Shown here piece by piece: positions 8,477 through 17,126 of a stretch of 35,013 nucleotides of DNA. Under the pieces are notes generated by a model. The model was not told the origin of the DNA and ran no database searches. It saw only the letters and a program-made list of their open reading frames with translations. The stretch is from LW23 sp041287705 (GTDB lineage Bacteria; Verrucomicrobiota; Verrucomicrobiia; Methylacidiphilales; UBA1321), in NCBI GenBank assembly GCA_041287705.1, contig JBGGNE010000043.1, positions 1 through 35,013 on the forward strand. The letters run 5' to 3'. A program made the position numbers and the translations under genes. Each line of letters starts with the position of its first letter. The first letter of the stretch is position 1.

Positions 8477-8799
8477 GATTCGCTCAGTATACCTCAACCG
8501 TATAACCTAAGCAAGAAGGATTGACCGGGCGCTTCACCATTAAAGCTATGGAGAGAATGCAATATTTATCAGGTAAATTATACACCCGATGTACAGACAC
8601 GGACATAGCCTGCAACAAGGAGCACGGGAGCGTCAGGTATCGGGAACTGCAGCGAGGGATTATTGAATTCGCTTTCCGATAGAGCCTTCGCCAATTCGCC
8701 AAAGGAAATCCAGCGGTCAAACCAATATCCTTTAGGCGCGGCAAATGCAGTAGCGGAGAACAGAGTGCCTACAACAAACATGAGTCAGACCATTTCGCA
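8477..8799. other. 323-bp spacer between the DUF3467-like and esterase genes
   Basis: The only open frame with any protein-like character is the small one listed at 8578-8781. No terminator-like stem with a T-tract, tRNA or repeat was seen. It would have to hold the promoter for the DUF3467-like gene on the minus strand, but no clear -35/-10 pair stands out. Confidence 0.4.
8578..8781 (-). CDS. Possible small secreted peptide (doubtful gene)
   Basis: A 67-residue frame starting 18 bp after the stop of the sialate O-acetylesterase-like gene. Its first 15 residues (MFVVGTLFSATAFAA) resemble the hydrophobic core and AFA-A cleavage site of a signal peptide, but there is no positively charged n-region, and a stop codon lies directly ahead of the ATG. 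The rest has no motif I recognise. It may be a real short secreted protein, a remnant of a longer gene, or chance. Confidence 0.3.
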   Translation of the reverse strand: MFVVGTLFSATAFAAPKGYWFDRWISFGELAKALSESEFNNPSLQFPIPDAPVLLVAGYVRVCTSGV

Positions 8800-10410
8800 T
8801 CAGCAGGTTGAGGCTTCCACGCGTTCTTTCTGCTTTTTGCGCACTACCCATTCTTCCGTTGCGGCGGGAATTCTGCTGACAGGAAGCGGCCCGAATACCG
8901 GCACTGGCATGCCACGAGAATCTGTCAAAGAGCAGTGCGGATCGAGCCCCTGGCCATAGCTTAGGAGTGCGCCTGCCGGTGGAACATCGGTAATGAAGAG
9001 AGTAATACGTGCGCTGGCTATATCTGCATCTGCCAGCTCCTTATCAGCCTCAATGCGATAGACAGTCGGTGTCGTCCGACCATCGGGATTGCTCAACGAA
9101 AAACCGTGGACCCTGCCGGGACACTGGAGGATGCCCAGTACGCCTGTAAACTCCACTATTATGCAATGGTTCACCCTGGGAACCGCCCCGCGTGGGGAGC
9201 GCATATGGCTGCATTTATAGCGTATGGAGATCGGATTAATCTCCCCTCCCCCACTCTTATCGCCCAGAACAAGATCCGCGGCGCGCACCGCCAGGCGCCA
9301 GGCCAGCACGGGGAAGGAATCGGCCCCAATGTGGGCACAGTCATCCAGCTCAAGATCTATGCTGGGAACGATGGCGCAGTATGGAACTGAGCGAGGCAGC
9401 AGGCGCTGTTTCTCCTGGATTTCGTTCCACGCGGCCTCCTGTGGCCAGGCATTCTGGGGAAAAGCGCTGTGCCGGATAAAGCGCCCAATCTGCACCATCA
9501 GCCACGGCAGATTCGGCTGTGCGGTGTCCCGGCGAACGGCGGCAATCAACCGCCGCATCGCAGGAACGTACTCGCGAGCCAGGTGTGGCAAGGCTTCACT
9601 TTCCCCCTGATACCAGAGCACGCCCGCCAGCGGTTGAGCCGCAGCGCGCAGACTCAGCAGCATGGATCCGTAAAGTGACCTGCCGCCTTGCCTGCCAAGA
9701 GAGGGATCCCATTGAAGCATGCTGGTGCCGCCATGGGCTGTAGCGATAAGCCCCTGCGGCACCTCCGTACGCTCATACATCAGCCGCGCAAAATGCAGCC
9801 CGACACCAGCGCCGCACGTTGCCTGACGTCGCATTCTTGCGGATGCCCTGCGGTCAGGCAACACGACGCCCGCTGCATTTGCCCTGGGGTTGTGGACAGC
9901 ATCCGGCGATTCAGCCCGAAGATGCAGCGGCTCACAAGCCATCTCCCAGCGACGCGCCATGGTAAAGCAGCGCGCCTGGGGAATCGGCTCGGCAGCGCCA
10001 GACATCAGGCCGCATCCCTCCATATTGCTTTGCCCAGCCATCAGCCACAGATCTCCCACGTACACGTCCGTGATCTGCAGGTGTTCCCGGCCGCAAAACA
10101 GCGTAATAAAATAGGGCCCGCCCGAGGGGATTTCATCCAGTGTTGCACTGAAACGCCCATCCTCGGCACAGCCAATGACACGCCCCGGGTCGGGAACGCT
10201 GTCCCGGCCGCAGCCCGATTCCTCTGCGCTTTTCCAGAGGGCGATGTCCCCACAATGAACCATCGCTGTCACAGGCAACTTGCCTTTCGCCGAACACGTG
10301 CCGGCGATCAGCGCCCGGGCACCTTCGGGTCGGCGCTGCAGGAATTGTCCGTGGGCGAGTCCTGATTCTATCTTCATGGAAATGGGTACGGCGATTTGGC
10401 TGGGCGACAT
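8800..10410 (-). CDS. Sialate O-acetylesterase-like carbohydrate esterase (SGNH fold)
   Basis: A 536-residue protein of the SASA (DUF303) family, which removes acetyl esters from sialic acids or, in many environmental bacteria, from plant glycans. The nucleophile block is LMAGQSNMEG with Ser128; the conserved GVLWYQGESEA block is at about 263-273; the Asp/His block is DDCAHIGADSFP with Asp356/357 and His360. A beta-rich N-terminal domain (about 30-120) precedes the catalytic part, as is usual. No signal peptide is visible from this start or from the internal Met12, although the co-oriented neighbour 9 bp upstream is clearly secreted, so either the enzyme is cytoplasmic or the true start lies elsewhere. 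The short spacing indicates an operon with the large GH-like gene. Confidence 0.87.
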   Translation of the reverse strand: MSPSQIAVPISMKIESGLAHGQFLQRRPEGARALIAGTCSAKGKLPVTAMVHCGDIALWKSAEESGCGRDSVPDPGRVIGCAEDGRFSATLDEIPSGGPYFITLFCGREHLQITDVYVGDLWLMAGQSNMEGCGLMSGAAEPIPQARCFTMARRWEMACEPLHLRAESPDAVHNPRANAAGVVLPDRRASARMRRQATCGAGVGLHFARLMYERTEVPQGLIATAHGGTSMLQWDPSLGRQGGRSLYGSMLLSLRAAAQPLAGVLWYQGESEALPHLAREYVPAMRRLIAAVRRDTAQPNLPWLMVQIGRFIRHSAFPQNAWPQEAAWNEIQEKQRLLPRSVPYCAIVPSIDLELDDCAHIGADSFPVLAWRLAVRAADLVLGDKSGGGEINPISIRYKCSHMRSPRGAVPRVNHCIIVEFTGVLGILQCPGRVHGFSLSNPDGRTTPTVYRIEADKELADADIASARITLFITDVPPAGALLSYGQGLDPHCSLTDSRGMPVPVFGPLPVSRIPAATEEWVVRKKQKERVEASTC

Positions 10411-10419
10411 TATCCGGGC

Positions 10420-13400
10420 CTACTCTCCACTGCCGCCGACAAGCAGCAGGTGGCTGACCTCGAGCGTGTTCTCCGCAGTGCGGCTGCCCATGCCGATGCC
10501 CAGATCCTTCCACACCATGGTGTTGAGGCGCGTATTCTGATTTCCCACACCGTTTGGGCCCGGTTTGAACTCCGCAAAAGGCACATAGACCACGTGCCAC
10601 TCCCCATCCGCAGGGAACAGATCCGTCACCCAGAAGCTTGGAGATTCATCGCTCGTTCCGGCAATAATCGCCACGCCACTTGCAGGATTTGCCAGACGAG
10701 CCCGCACCAGCAATCCGGAGTACAGGCTGGGATCCGCTTTTTCCGACAAGGTAAACTTGGGATAGGTCCAGCTTCCGGTCTTTCCGGGGAAAGTCGCATC
10801 CATCTTCCAGCCGCCACCCGCCGTAGCCGAGAAGATCGATTTGCCATGCTCGGATATATTGACTTTCCAGCGGCTGACATCGGAAATCGGCATGACGGCC
10901 TGCCTGGGGTGTTTGGAAAGATGTTGCTCAAGAGTCCCTTCCATCATCAGCGGAATCGCCAGCGGCGAGGGCGAAATGCCGCTCTCCGCTTTGCCGCCCA
11001 CGGTGATTAACTTTGTACGGGCAATATCCAGCTCACCGGTTACATCAGGCTGCCACTGAATATCGCTGAAGCCCATTGCCGGCACTGAAACGGGAGAACC
11101 CTTTTCCAGCTTTCCGCCAGGCAGTATCAGTTCGGGTGTGAACATGATGGGGGCCTGAGACATGTTGTGAATGCGCACATTCAGCGGCAGCGCCTTCGCC
11201 GTTTCACGCGAAACCAGATACCGCCTCGCCGAAGCCCGGGACGGCGTCTTTCCCCACAGGAACTGCAGTACAAGCGGGGATGCAAGGCGCTGCTGCACCA
11301 GAGGCTGCTGCCCGATTTCATACAGGCGCCGCGCGGATGTATCCGTCTTTAGAAACGCACCAAGCCCAGCCCTGTCCACAGTAATATACGCAATGCCATC
11401 GGGAACGGGGACCTGCGAGGCTACCACGCCAATGCTCTGGTCGGACTGAGCGTTCTGGACGGTGAGCGTACGGCCATCCGCACCCTGAACACGCTTTACC
11501 TTAACGGGAAGCGATACCGTCGCGTTCGGTTTCACTGAGCCCGTATAGATAACCACAACAGCCTCCCCTTCCCCTTCCTTTGCTGGGCGGCCAAATACTC
11601 GCGCCAGCGTGATCTTCTTATCCACGCCATCTCCGGTCAGATCGCCAAGATAGGATTTTCCACTCAGCATCTGCACCGTCGTGGCATAACCTGCCATACT
11701 CCTCAGCGGAGTTGCCTCACGGCCCATCATGCCGAAATTCTTGTGCCCTTCCTCATAATAGACATAGACGAACGGGAAGAAGCGAGCCACGCCGCAGACT
11801 TTAGATTCCATGGCTTTTGCGGAGATCTCAAGAGCGCTTATCGTATCCTGCTCAACGGGAGGGCGATCCGGGCCGACACCCCATGCCCAGCCGCATTCGG
11901 TATGCCACATGGGCATCGCCTCCTTGCCGGTGCTCTTCAGCCAGGTGCGATAGCGGGCCACCATTCCCTCGACTGCGGGCGCCCGATCGTAGGAGTGGAA
12001 ACTGATCGCATTCGAGTCATCCAGCAAACCATTGGCAGCCGACGTATCAAAGTACGGTCCGGGCGGAATATTGGCAAATACACCAGTTACCAGCGGTATG
12101 GAAGTAGGTGCCTGCTTCAGGCCGTAACTCATGGCCTTAACAATGGGGATGTACTGATCGGCAGGCGTGCCTTTCAGGTCGGGCTCATTGCAGACTTCAG
12201 CAGCGCCCCACACGGGCCAGTGCCGGGTCACTTCCGCAGTGGTCTCGGCCAGCTCCGGGAGGTTATTGGCATACCACGTCTCTTTTTGCAAATCGTGATG
12301 CCTGCCGCCACCATCCAGGATTTCCAGGACCTGCACTTTGCTTTCGGCGTAGTTGGCTCGCACGGCGTCGAACTGCCGCCTTGTGTCCCAGTTGTAAGTT
12401 CCTTTGGCCGGATTAACGCTACCCAGACCAAGACGCTCACGCGCCATCGTAATGCCGGAACGCGCCAGAATCCTGACCAGCGAAGCACGCCTGGCGGGAT
12501 CCAGCTCCAGCCATGACAGCCCCGCATCCATACCGAAGAACGGATCGGCAGGACCCGCTGCTGTGGGCTCCAGCGATACGATGCCAAAAGTCTGGCCGGC
12601 TTCTGGAAAACGCACTTCGCTGTACCCCCGGGGAAAGGCCCTGCTGATAGTCACTGTTCGGTCTGTACCCAGGGCAGCGTTGCCCGCCGCCACCTGGCGT
12701 CCTTCAAAGTCGGCCACGGTGTAGGGCACCTGCGCACTTGGACCGGGGCTCTTCACCTTCCAGCGCAGCGTCGCTTCCTTATCCGGAGCCACAAAGCACA
12801 TGCCCACATCGGTCGCCTCCAGGCCAGTCGTGGCCTTGTTAGTCACCTCTGCGCGGTAATTGCGCAGATAGGGCACTCCCGACTTCAGCGGCTCGTTGAA
12901 TCGAAAGCCGGCGGCGGTAATCGCGCCCGGGTTGACGGAAGCAGGAAGCGGCGAGGCATCTACCACGGTCTTTCCATTCAGCCGTGCGGTCACCGTGCGG
13001 GCTATCGTGTTTACCTCCAGCTCCAGCTCATTAAGGCCGTCTTGCTTCATGGCGGAAAGATCCGGGGTAGTCACCAGATTCTTGCCGCCCACTGTCAGGT
13101 TGTAGCGGTTGCCATTAATGTAAAACACCATGGAGAGATTCGCCCAGAAGCTGCTGCTGAGATTGCCCTTCCCCAGCGCAACACCCGCAAAACCGCTTCC
13201 GTCCGCACTTACCTCCGCCTTCACCTTGATAATCCCTGCTACAGCAGGAATTTCATGATGGGCGCCTGCGGGTGTGCTGGTCGTCACTCCATTCTCACCA
13301 AGGGTAACACTCCTGCTGCCAATCCACTTTGCGTCGCCACGAGTCAGGCCCGTACCATTCAGCTCCGTACCGGCATTGCGAGCAGAGTCCGGCATTAGCG

Positions 13401-13575
13401 TATCCTCAAAGACAAAAACGCCGGGTGCCTCCGCAGTTTGCGTTAACGCAGTGGCCGGGGAGGTTTTAGCTGGGGTTGCTTCCTGCGCGCGGACAGAAGC
13501 GCATTGCAGCCCGGAAAACGAAACGCAAAGTCCGGCAGCCATTACACAGAGATTTAAAGGCTTTAATATCATCAT
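10420..13575 (-). CDS. Large secreted glycoside-hydrolase-like protein (clan GH-A type)
   Basis: A 1051-residue protein with a signal peptide (MMILKPLNLCVMAAGLCVSFSG, cut near VRA-QEA). Residues about 50-235 look like a jelly-roll/LamG-type domain, about 240-340 a beta-sandwich, and about 345-660 a TIM barrel. Within the barrel the likely acid/base is Glu464 (VCNEPD, matching the NEP motif at strand 4) and the likely nucleophile Glu560 (WHTECGW, strand 7); the 96-residue gap suits clan GH-A. About 690-900 is beta-rich and about 940-1051 resembles a carbohydrate-binding jelly roll ending in LEVSHLLLVGG. I cannot assign a GH family; GH39- or GH5-like relatives are possible. The sialate O-acetylesterase-like gene follows 9 bp later, so both probably act on one acetylated glycan. 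Confidence 0.8.
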   Translation of the reverse strand: MMILKPLNLCVMAAGLCVSFSGLQCASVRAQEATPAKTSPATALTQTAEAPGVFVFEDTLMPDSARNAGTELNGTGLTRGDAKWIGSRSVTLGENGVTTSTPAGAHHEIPAVAGIIKVKAEVSADGSGFAGVALGKGNLSSSFWANLSMVFYINGNRYNLTVGGKNLVTTPDLSAMKQDGLNELELEVNTIARTVTARLNGKTVVDASPLPASVNPGAITAAGFRFNEPLKSGVPYLRNYRAEVTNKATTGLEATDVGMCFVAPDKEATLRWKVKSPGPSAQVPYTVADFEGRQVAAGNAALGTDRTVTISRAFPRGYSEVRFPEAGQTFGIVSLEPTAAGPADPFFGMDAGLSWLELDPARRASLVRILARSGITMARERLGLGSVNPAKGTYNWDTRRQFDAVRANYAESKVQVLEILDGGGRHHDLQKETWYANNLPELAETTAEVTRHWPVWGAAEVCNEPDLKGTPADQYIPIVKAMSYGLKQAPTSIPLVTGVFANIPPGPYFDTSAANGLLDDSNAISFHSYDRAPAVEGMVARYRTWLKSTGKEAMPMWHTECGWAWGVGPDRPPVEQDTISALEISAKAMESKVCGVARFFPFVYVYYEEGHKNFGMMGREATPLRSMAGYATTVQMLSGKSYLGDLTGDGVDKKITLARVFGRPAKEGEGEAVVVIYTGSVKPNATVSLPVKVKRVQGADGRTLTVQNAQSDQSIGVVASQVPVPDGIAYITVDRAGLGAFLKTDTSARRLYEIGQQPLVQQRLASPLVLQFLWGKTPSRASARRYLVSRETAKALPLNVRIHNMSQAPIMFTPELILPGGKLEKGSPVSVPAMGFSDIQWQPDVTGELDIARTKLITVGGKAESGISPSPLAIPLMMEGTLEQHLSKHPRQAVMPISDVSRWKVNISEHGKSIFSATAGGGWKMDATFPGKTGSWTYPKFTLSEKADPSLYSGLLVRARLANPASGVAIIAGTSDESPSFWVTDLFPADGEWHVVYVPFAEFKPGPNGVGNQNTRLNTMVWKDLGIGMGSRTAENTLEVSHLLLVGGSGE

Positions 13576-13889
13576 GATACGGGGTCTCGAAAAAAGTTCG
13601 AATCGGTTGTGACAGCAACGAAACGGGAGGCGGCGAAGAGAAACTGGAATGCCTCGAAATTGTTATTGCCATCATCTTCCCCCAGATCTATTCAACAAGC
13701 CCGGGATCGTGTTAATCATAACATAGGAGTCTCCGGAAAATAAACTGTGCAACTTAAGTCGTCGATTTTGAGATGAGAGCAAGGCGGAATGGAGGGAGTG
13801 CATTAGACTAAGGCGCTGACCGGAATTCCAACGCTGCTCTCGCTCAAAAGCGGCGGCTCAAGTTATGCAGGTTATTTTCCGGAGACTCC
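13576..13889. other. 314-bp spacer holding an inverted-repeat element
   Basis: This gap between the kinase and the GH-like gene (both minus strand) is largely filled by the inverted-repeat element at 13725-13890. The remaining 149 bp next to the GH-like gene (13576-13724) should carry its promoter; no strong consensus was seen. No small gene was found. Confidence 0.5.
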
Positions 13890-13890
13890 T
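13725..13890. repeat. 166-bp inverted-repeat element with 19-bp perfect ends (MITE-like or long hairpin)
   Basis: AGGAGTCTCCGGAAAATAA at 13725-13743 is perfectly repeated in inverse orientation at 13872-13890. Inward from these ends the arms stay similar: over the following 28 positions (CTGTGCAACTT on the left, CTGCATAACTT in the right-arm complement) about 21 match, and the resemblance continues with a one-base gap to GAGAGCA and GGAAT. The arms are about 60 nt with a middle of about 45 nt. Several arm differences would be G-U pairs in plus-strand RNA. The right end touches the TAA stop of the kinase (13890-13892). No target-site duplication is evident, and no second copy was seen in the window. 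Confidence 0.75.
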
Positions 13891-14987
13891 TACTGGATAT
13901 ACGTGGAGAACAGATCCGTATCAGGAGCTATGGGCAGTGTCAGCTCTTTCGCGCGCTCGATACCGCTGACCACCAGTCGCACAACGCCGTCCTGATGCTC
14001 GAGCTTGCCGGTAAAGGTCACGCGCTTATCGATGAAAGGAAGCAGGTCGCTGGGCACAAGATTCCAGTCCTTGCTCACCACAATGCAAAGAGGTGAAGCA
14101 AACGTGCTGCTCTCCGGTCGGAAGAGATGGGTGCGGATCAGCATCAGATCCCGCAACGCGGCCTCGGCGGTTTCCGGGCGCAGGTTGGGATCTTTATGCA
14201 GAAAGCGGTGCACCCAGTTGCACACTGCCGGATCAAGATCCGGACGCAGTGTGCGAAGTGGTGGCGGATCGTGATAAAGATGCGCCACCAGCACTTCTTC
14301 CATCGGCAGAGAGGCAAATGCAGGCGCGGCAGTCAACGCATGATAAAAGACGTGGCCCAGCGAATAGAGATCTGCGCGGTGATCAATGCGCTGCATCTGG
14401 ATCAGCTCCGGCGCGGAGTAGTAGATAGAGCCCATGTTGGCGCTCTCCTGAATCACCTCGCTGTAATCCGTGTTCGGCTGGAACTTGCTTAGGCCGAAAT
14501 CCAGAATCTTAAGCTGCAGCATGTTGGCCACGCCGCGCGACACCATCAGGTTGCTCGACTTGAGATCCAGATGCAGGATGCCATGAATATGCGCCGTAGC
14601 CATGCCGGCAAGAGCCTGCTGGGCCATCTGGTAGAAGTCCTCCACAGTTAGAGGACCGCCGACAAGCCATTCCTCCAACTCCTGTCCCTGCACCAGCTCC
14701 ATGATGAAGAACACGCCTTCTTCGTCCCGGCCAAAGTCGTAAAGCGTGACGATATTGGAGTGGGACACCTTGGCCAGCGCCTGCGCTTCGTTCCAGGCCG
14801 CTTCGCCGTGCTTCTTATTATAGCTTACCTCGGGCAGCAGGCGCTTTACCGCTACAGGGCGCTGCAGTTCTTCATCCCAGCCGGAGTACACGATGCCCAG
14901 GCCGCCGTGGCCCAGCGGCTCGCGCGCCCAGTAACGGCCACGGATAAGCTGGCTGGTATGGCGACGGATTAACTCGGAGTCGAGCAT
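13890..14987 (-). CDS. Serine/threonine protein kinase, soluble, non-RD type
   Basis: A 365-residue Hanks-type kinase, with the catalytic domain at about 18-285. Visible motifs are the Gly-loop GHGGLGIVY (26-34), VAVK with Lys48, Glu67 of helix C, the catalytic loop HLDLKSSN (139-146) with Asp141 and Lys143, DFG (163-165) and SAPE (191-194). Leu140 replaces the usual Arg of HRD, making it a non-RD kinase that may not need activation-loop phosphorylation. There is no membrane segment or extracellular sensor, unlike many bacterial kinases. Residues about 310-345 (FIDKRVTFTGKLE, then GVVRLVVSGIE) resemble an OB-fold strand pattern and could bind a ligand. The gene stands alone; its stop codon abuts the inverted-repeat element and no substrate is suggested by neighbours. 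Confidence 0.88.
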   Translation of the reverse strand: MLDSELIRRHTSQLIRGRYWAREPLGHGGLGIVYSGWDEELQRPVAVKRLLPEVSYNKKHGEAAWNEAQALAKVSHSNIVTLYDFGRDEEGVFFIMELVQGQELEEWLVGGPLTVEDFYQMAQQALAGMATAHIHGILHLDLKSSNLMVSRGVANMLQLKILDFGLSKFQPNTDYSEVIQESANMGSIYYSAPELIQMQRIDHRADLYSLGHVFYHALTAAPAFASLPMEEVLVAHLYHDPPPLRTLRPDLDPAVCNWVHRFLHKDPNLRPETAEAALRDLMLIRTHLFRPESSTFASPLCIVVSKDWNLVPSDLLPFIDKRVTFTGKLEHQDGVVRLVVSGIERAKELTLPIAPDTDLFSTYIQ

Positions 14988-15695
14988 ACGGTTACGTCCG
15001 CAGGGAATCCGCAGAGAGGAGAAGTTGGGGTTAAGGCGTGGGTAAAAGGTGAATTTGGCCGTGACGCATTGAGAGCCCGGCGGGCCGGAATGCGCCTTGC
15101 CTCTACATTGCTGCCCGGAAGCGCTTGTCTCAAGTCAAAAGCAGCGGGAAATGGAATAAAATACAAGATCTAGTTCCATATGATGCTGGTTCTAATTCCT
15201 TATCCATCAACGAGTCCGAAAGACTGCAGAGGGTTAGGAGAAAGAAGAGAGTATAACGCACTTCAACTCTGTTCGCCAGTATGGCGACTCTGCCGACCTC
15301 AACGTTAGCCGATACAGAATGATCAAATTTAGCCAGCTAAAGTTAAAGCATTACATGTAAAAACTCCAGGGATTCGTTACGATTATCAAAATTTTTGATA
15401 CCCATCTCAACTTATTTTCGAAACTGGCACGCTTTTTCAAATGCAATCGGGGTGATTTTACCAATCGGTATCGGAGCAGAGAGCGCACATCATGAGCAAA
15501 CCTCATGAAACTTATGAGAAGAATGCGGCCTTGTAATCGGTACGCTATCTAAGGATGGCATGATCGCTGCCTATATAAGCAGGTGCATAGAACGCGACAG
15601 TTGAAGCCGCCGCCAAAAGTTCACCGGCCCCTGATTCAAAGATCTGCCCAAGCTGATTCCGCCCCACCACCTTCCCCGCTATCGCCACAAAGTAC
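14988..15695. promoter_or_regulatory. 708-bp divergent intergenic region upstream of the nitrate operon
   Basis: No credible gene was found here. The part from 15328 onward is AT-richer and holds four short palindromes: TTTAGC-CA-GCTAAA (15328-15341), TTACATGTAA (15351-15360), TATCAAAA-T-TTTTGATA (15384-15400) and TCATGAG-CAAAC-CTCATGA (15490-15508). AATCGG also occurs several times between 15445 and 15540. It must contain the promoters of the kinase (minus) and nrtA (plus). The 15384-15400 site has ATCAA and TTGAT in the opposite order to an FNR box. The binding protein is unknown. Confidence 0.5.
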
Positions 15696-17021
15696 ATGAA
15701 AAGCCCTTCCTTCACTCCCTCGGCTGCCACCTCCGTTACTCCAGCGACCTCGTCAATCCCTGCGGTTGGCTCCGGCCATACTCGCCGCCAGTTTATCCAA
15801 AGAACTGGAGCGCTTACGGCCGGCCTGCTTTTCGCGGGGTTGCCCAAGGGCTGGATGGGCTCTGCCTATGCCAGTGACGCGCCCGAAACCGCGAAGATGA
15901 AGTTCGGTATGATTGCGCTGACGGATTGCTCGCCGATCGTCATTGCGCATGAGAAGGGTATGTTCAAGAAGTACGGCATTGAGTCGACCGTGGCCAAGGG
16001 CGCCAGCTGGGCGGCCATTCGCGACTCACTGCAGACAGGTGATCTTCAGGCGACGCACATGCTGACCGGCATGCCTTTCGCCAGCACCATGGGTCTGCTG
16101 GGCTCGCCCAAGCGCCCTATGATCATCCCCTGGATGCTGAATCGTAACGGCCAGGCCATTACACTGAAAGCGGAGTGGGCCGGTAAAGTCAGCAAAGATC
16201 CCAAAGCGCTCAAACCCTATGTTGAAGAAGCCAAGGCTGCCGGCAAGCAGCTGACCTTCGCCATGACCTTCCCGCCCGGCACCCACGCCATGTGGATGCG
16301 CTACTACCTCGCCGCAGGCGGCGTTGATCCGGATAAGGACATCAACCTCATCACCATCCCCCCCGCGCAGATGGTAGCCAACATGAAAGTGGGCAAGATG
16401 GACGGCTTCTGCGTGGGCGAACCCTGGAACGCGCGCGCCGTAAACGAGAAGTTCGGTTTCACCGCCATTACGACTCAGGAGCTCTGGAAAGATCACCCCG
16501 AAAAGGTGTGCGCCTTTATGGCGGAGTTCGCGGACAAGAATCCCAAGACCGTCAAGGCCGTGCTGAAGGCGCTGAACGAAGCCAGCATCTGGCTGGATGA
16601 TCTGAAGAATCGCCCCGAGCAGGCCGCCATTGTCTCCGCCACCACCTACATCAGCTGTACCAAGGAGCTGATTGAGGGTCGCCTGCTGGGCAACTACGAG
16701 TACGGCGATGGTCGCAGTGGCTTCGATCCCAACTACATGATCTTCCACGATCGCAACTGCAACTACCCGCAGCCCAAGTATGGCAAATGGTGGCTCTCGC
16801 AGTTCCGCCGCTGGGGCATGGTGGAAGGCGCGCCCGACTATGAAGGCGTCGTGAAACAGGTTATGCGCCCCGATATTTACGAGGAAGCCATGAAGGAAGT
16901 GGGATATGCCCACGGCGGTCTGGACGAAAAGTCCGAGACACTGTTTGACGGCAAAACTTTTGATCCAGCCAAACCCGAAGAGTATGCCACCAGCTTCGAA
17001 ATCAAAAACCTGAAGGGCTAA
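15696..17021 (+). CDS. nrtA: Nitrate/nitrite ABC transporter substrate-binding protein, Tat-exported
   Basis: A 441-residue NrtA/CmpA-family binding protein that would capture nitrate outside the membrane and deliver it to the permease encoded next. The N-terminus carries a Tat signal, HTRRQFIQRTGALTAGLLFAG, with the twin Arg at 30-31 after a long Ser/Thr/Pro-rich n-region; no lipobox Cys is seen, so it is probably free in the periplasm rather than a lipoprotein. The mature part shows family features such as MKFGMIALTDCSPIVIAHEKG and FCVGEPWNARAVNEKFGF. The length fits NrtA. The leader ahead of the ATG lacks a Shine-Dalgarno. It is the first gene of the operon; a GC-rich hairpin in the 180-bp gap before nrtB may let nrtA be made in excess. 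Confidence 0.93.
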   Translation: MKSPSFTPSAATSVTPATSSIPAVGSGHTRRQFIQRTGALTAGLLFAGLPKGWMGSAYASDAPETAKMKFGMIALTDCSPIVIAHEKGMFKKYGIESTVAKGASWAAIRDSLQTGDLQATHMLTGMPFASTMGLLGSPKRPMIIPWMLNRNGQAITLKAEWAGKVSKDPKALKPYVEEAKAAGKQLTFAMTFPPGTHAMWMRYYLAAGGVDPDKDINLITIPPAQMVANMKVGKMDGFCVGEPWNARAVNEKFGFTAITTQELWKDHPEKVCAFMAEFADKNPKTVKAVLKALNEASIWLDDLKNRPEQAAIVSATTYISCTKELIEGRLLGNYEYGDGRSGFDPNYMIFHDRNCNYPQPKYGKWWLSQFRRWGMVEGAPDYEGVVKQVMRPDIYEEAMKEVGYAHGGLDEKSETLFDGKTFDPAKPEEYATSFEIKNLKG

Positions 17022-17126
17022 CTCAGGCCCAACTGAAATTCCACCGGCCAGAACTCAGACACTCTTACTTTTCGGCACTTCATACACGAGAAGATTACCA
17101 ACCAAACCCAACGCAACGCAGCCCGG

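Noticed and set aside
8484..8744. An 86-codon minus-strand frame overlapping the small candidate gene
   Set aside because: It has no signal, domain or ribosome-binding feature and overlaps the start region of the DUF3467-like gene in another frame.
13723..13892. TA target-site duplication around the inverted-repeat element
   Set aside because: TA occurs near both ends but not at equivalent positions relative to the perfect repeat, so a duplication cannot be claimed.
15384..15400. FNR/CRP-type site
   Set aside because: The half-sites are ATCAA then TTGAT, the reverse order of an FNR box (TTGAT-N4-ATCAA), so only an unspecified palindrome is reported.
15425..15444. TGGCAC sequence resembling a sigma-54 promoter upstream of nrtA
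   Set aside because: At the required spacing after GG the bases are CA instead of GC, so the -12 element is missing.
15492..15536. Possible 14-residue leader peptide (MSKPHETYEKNAAL) before nrtA
   Set aside because: It has no Shine-Dalgarno at a usual distance, no run of regulatory codons and no terminator hairpin following it.
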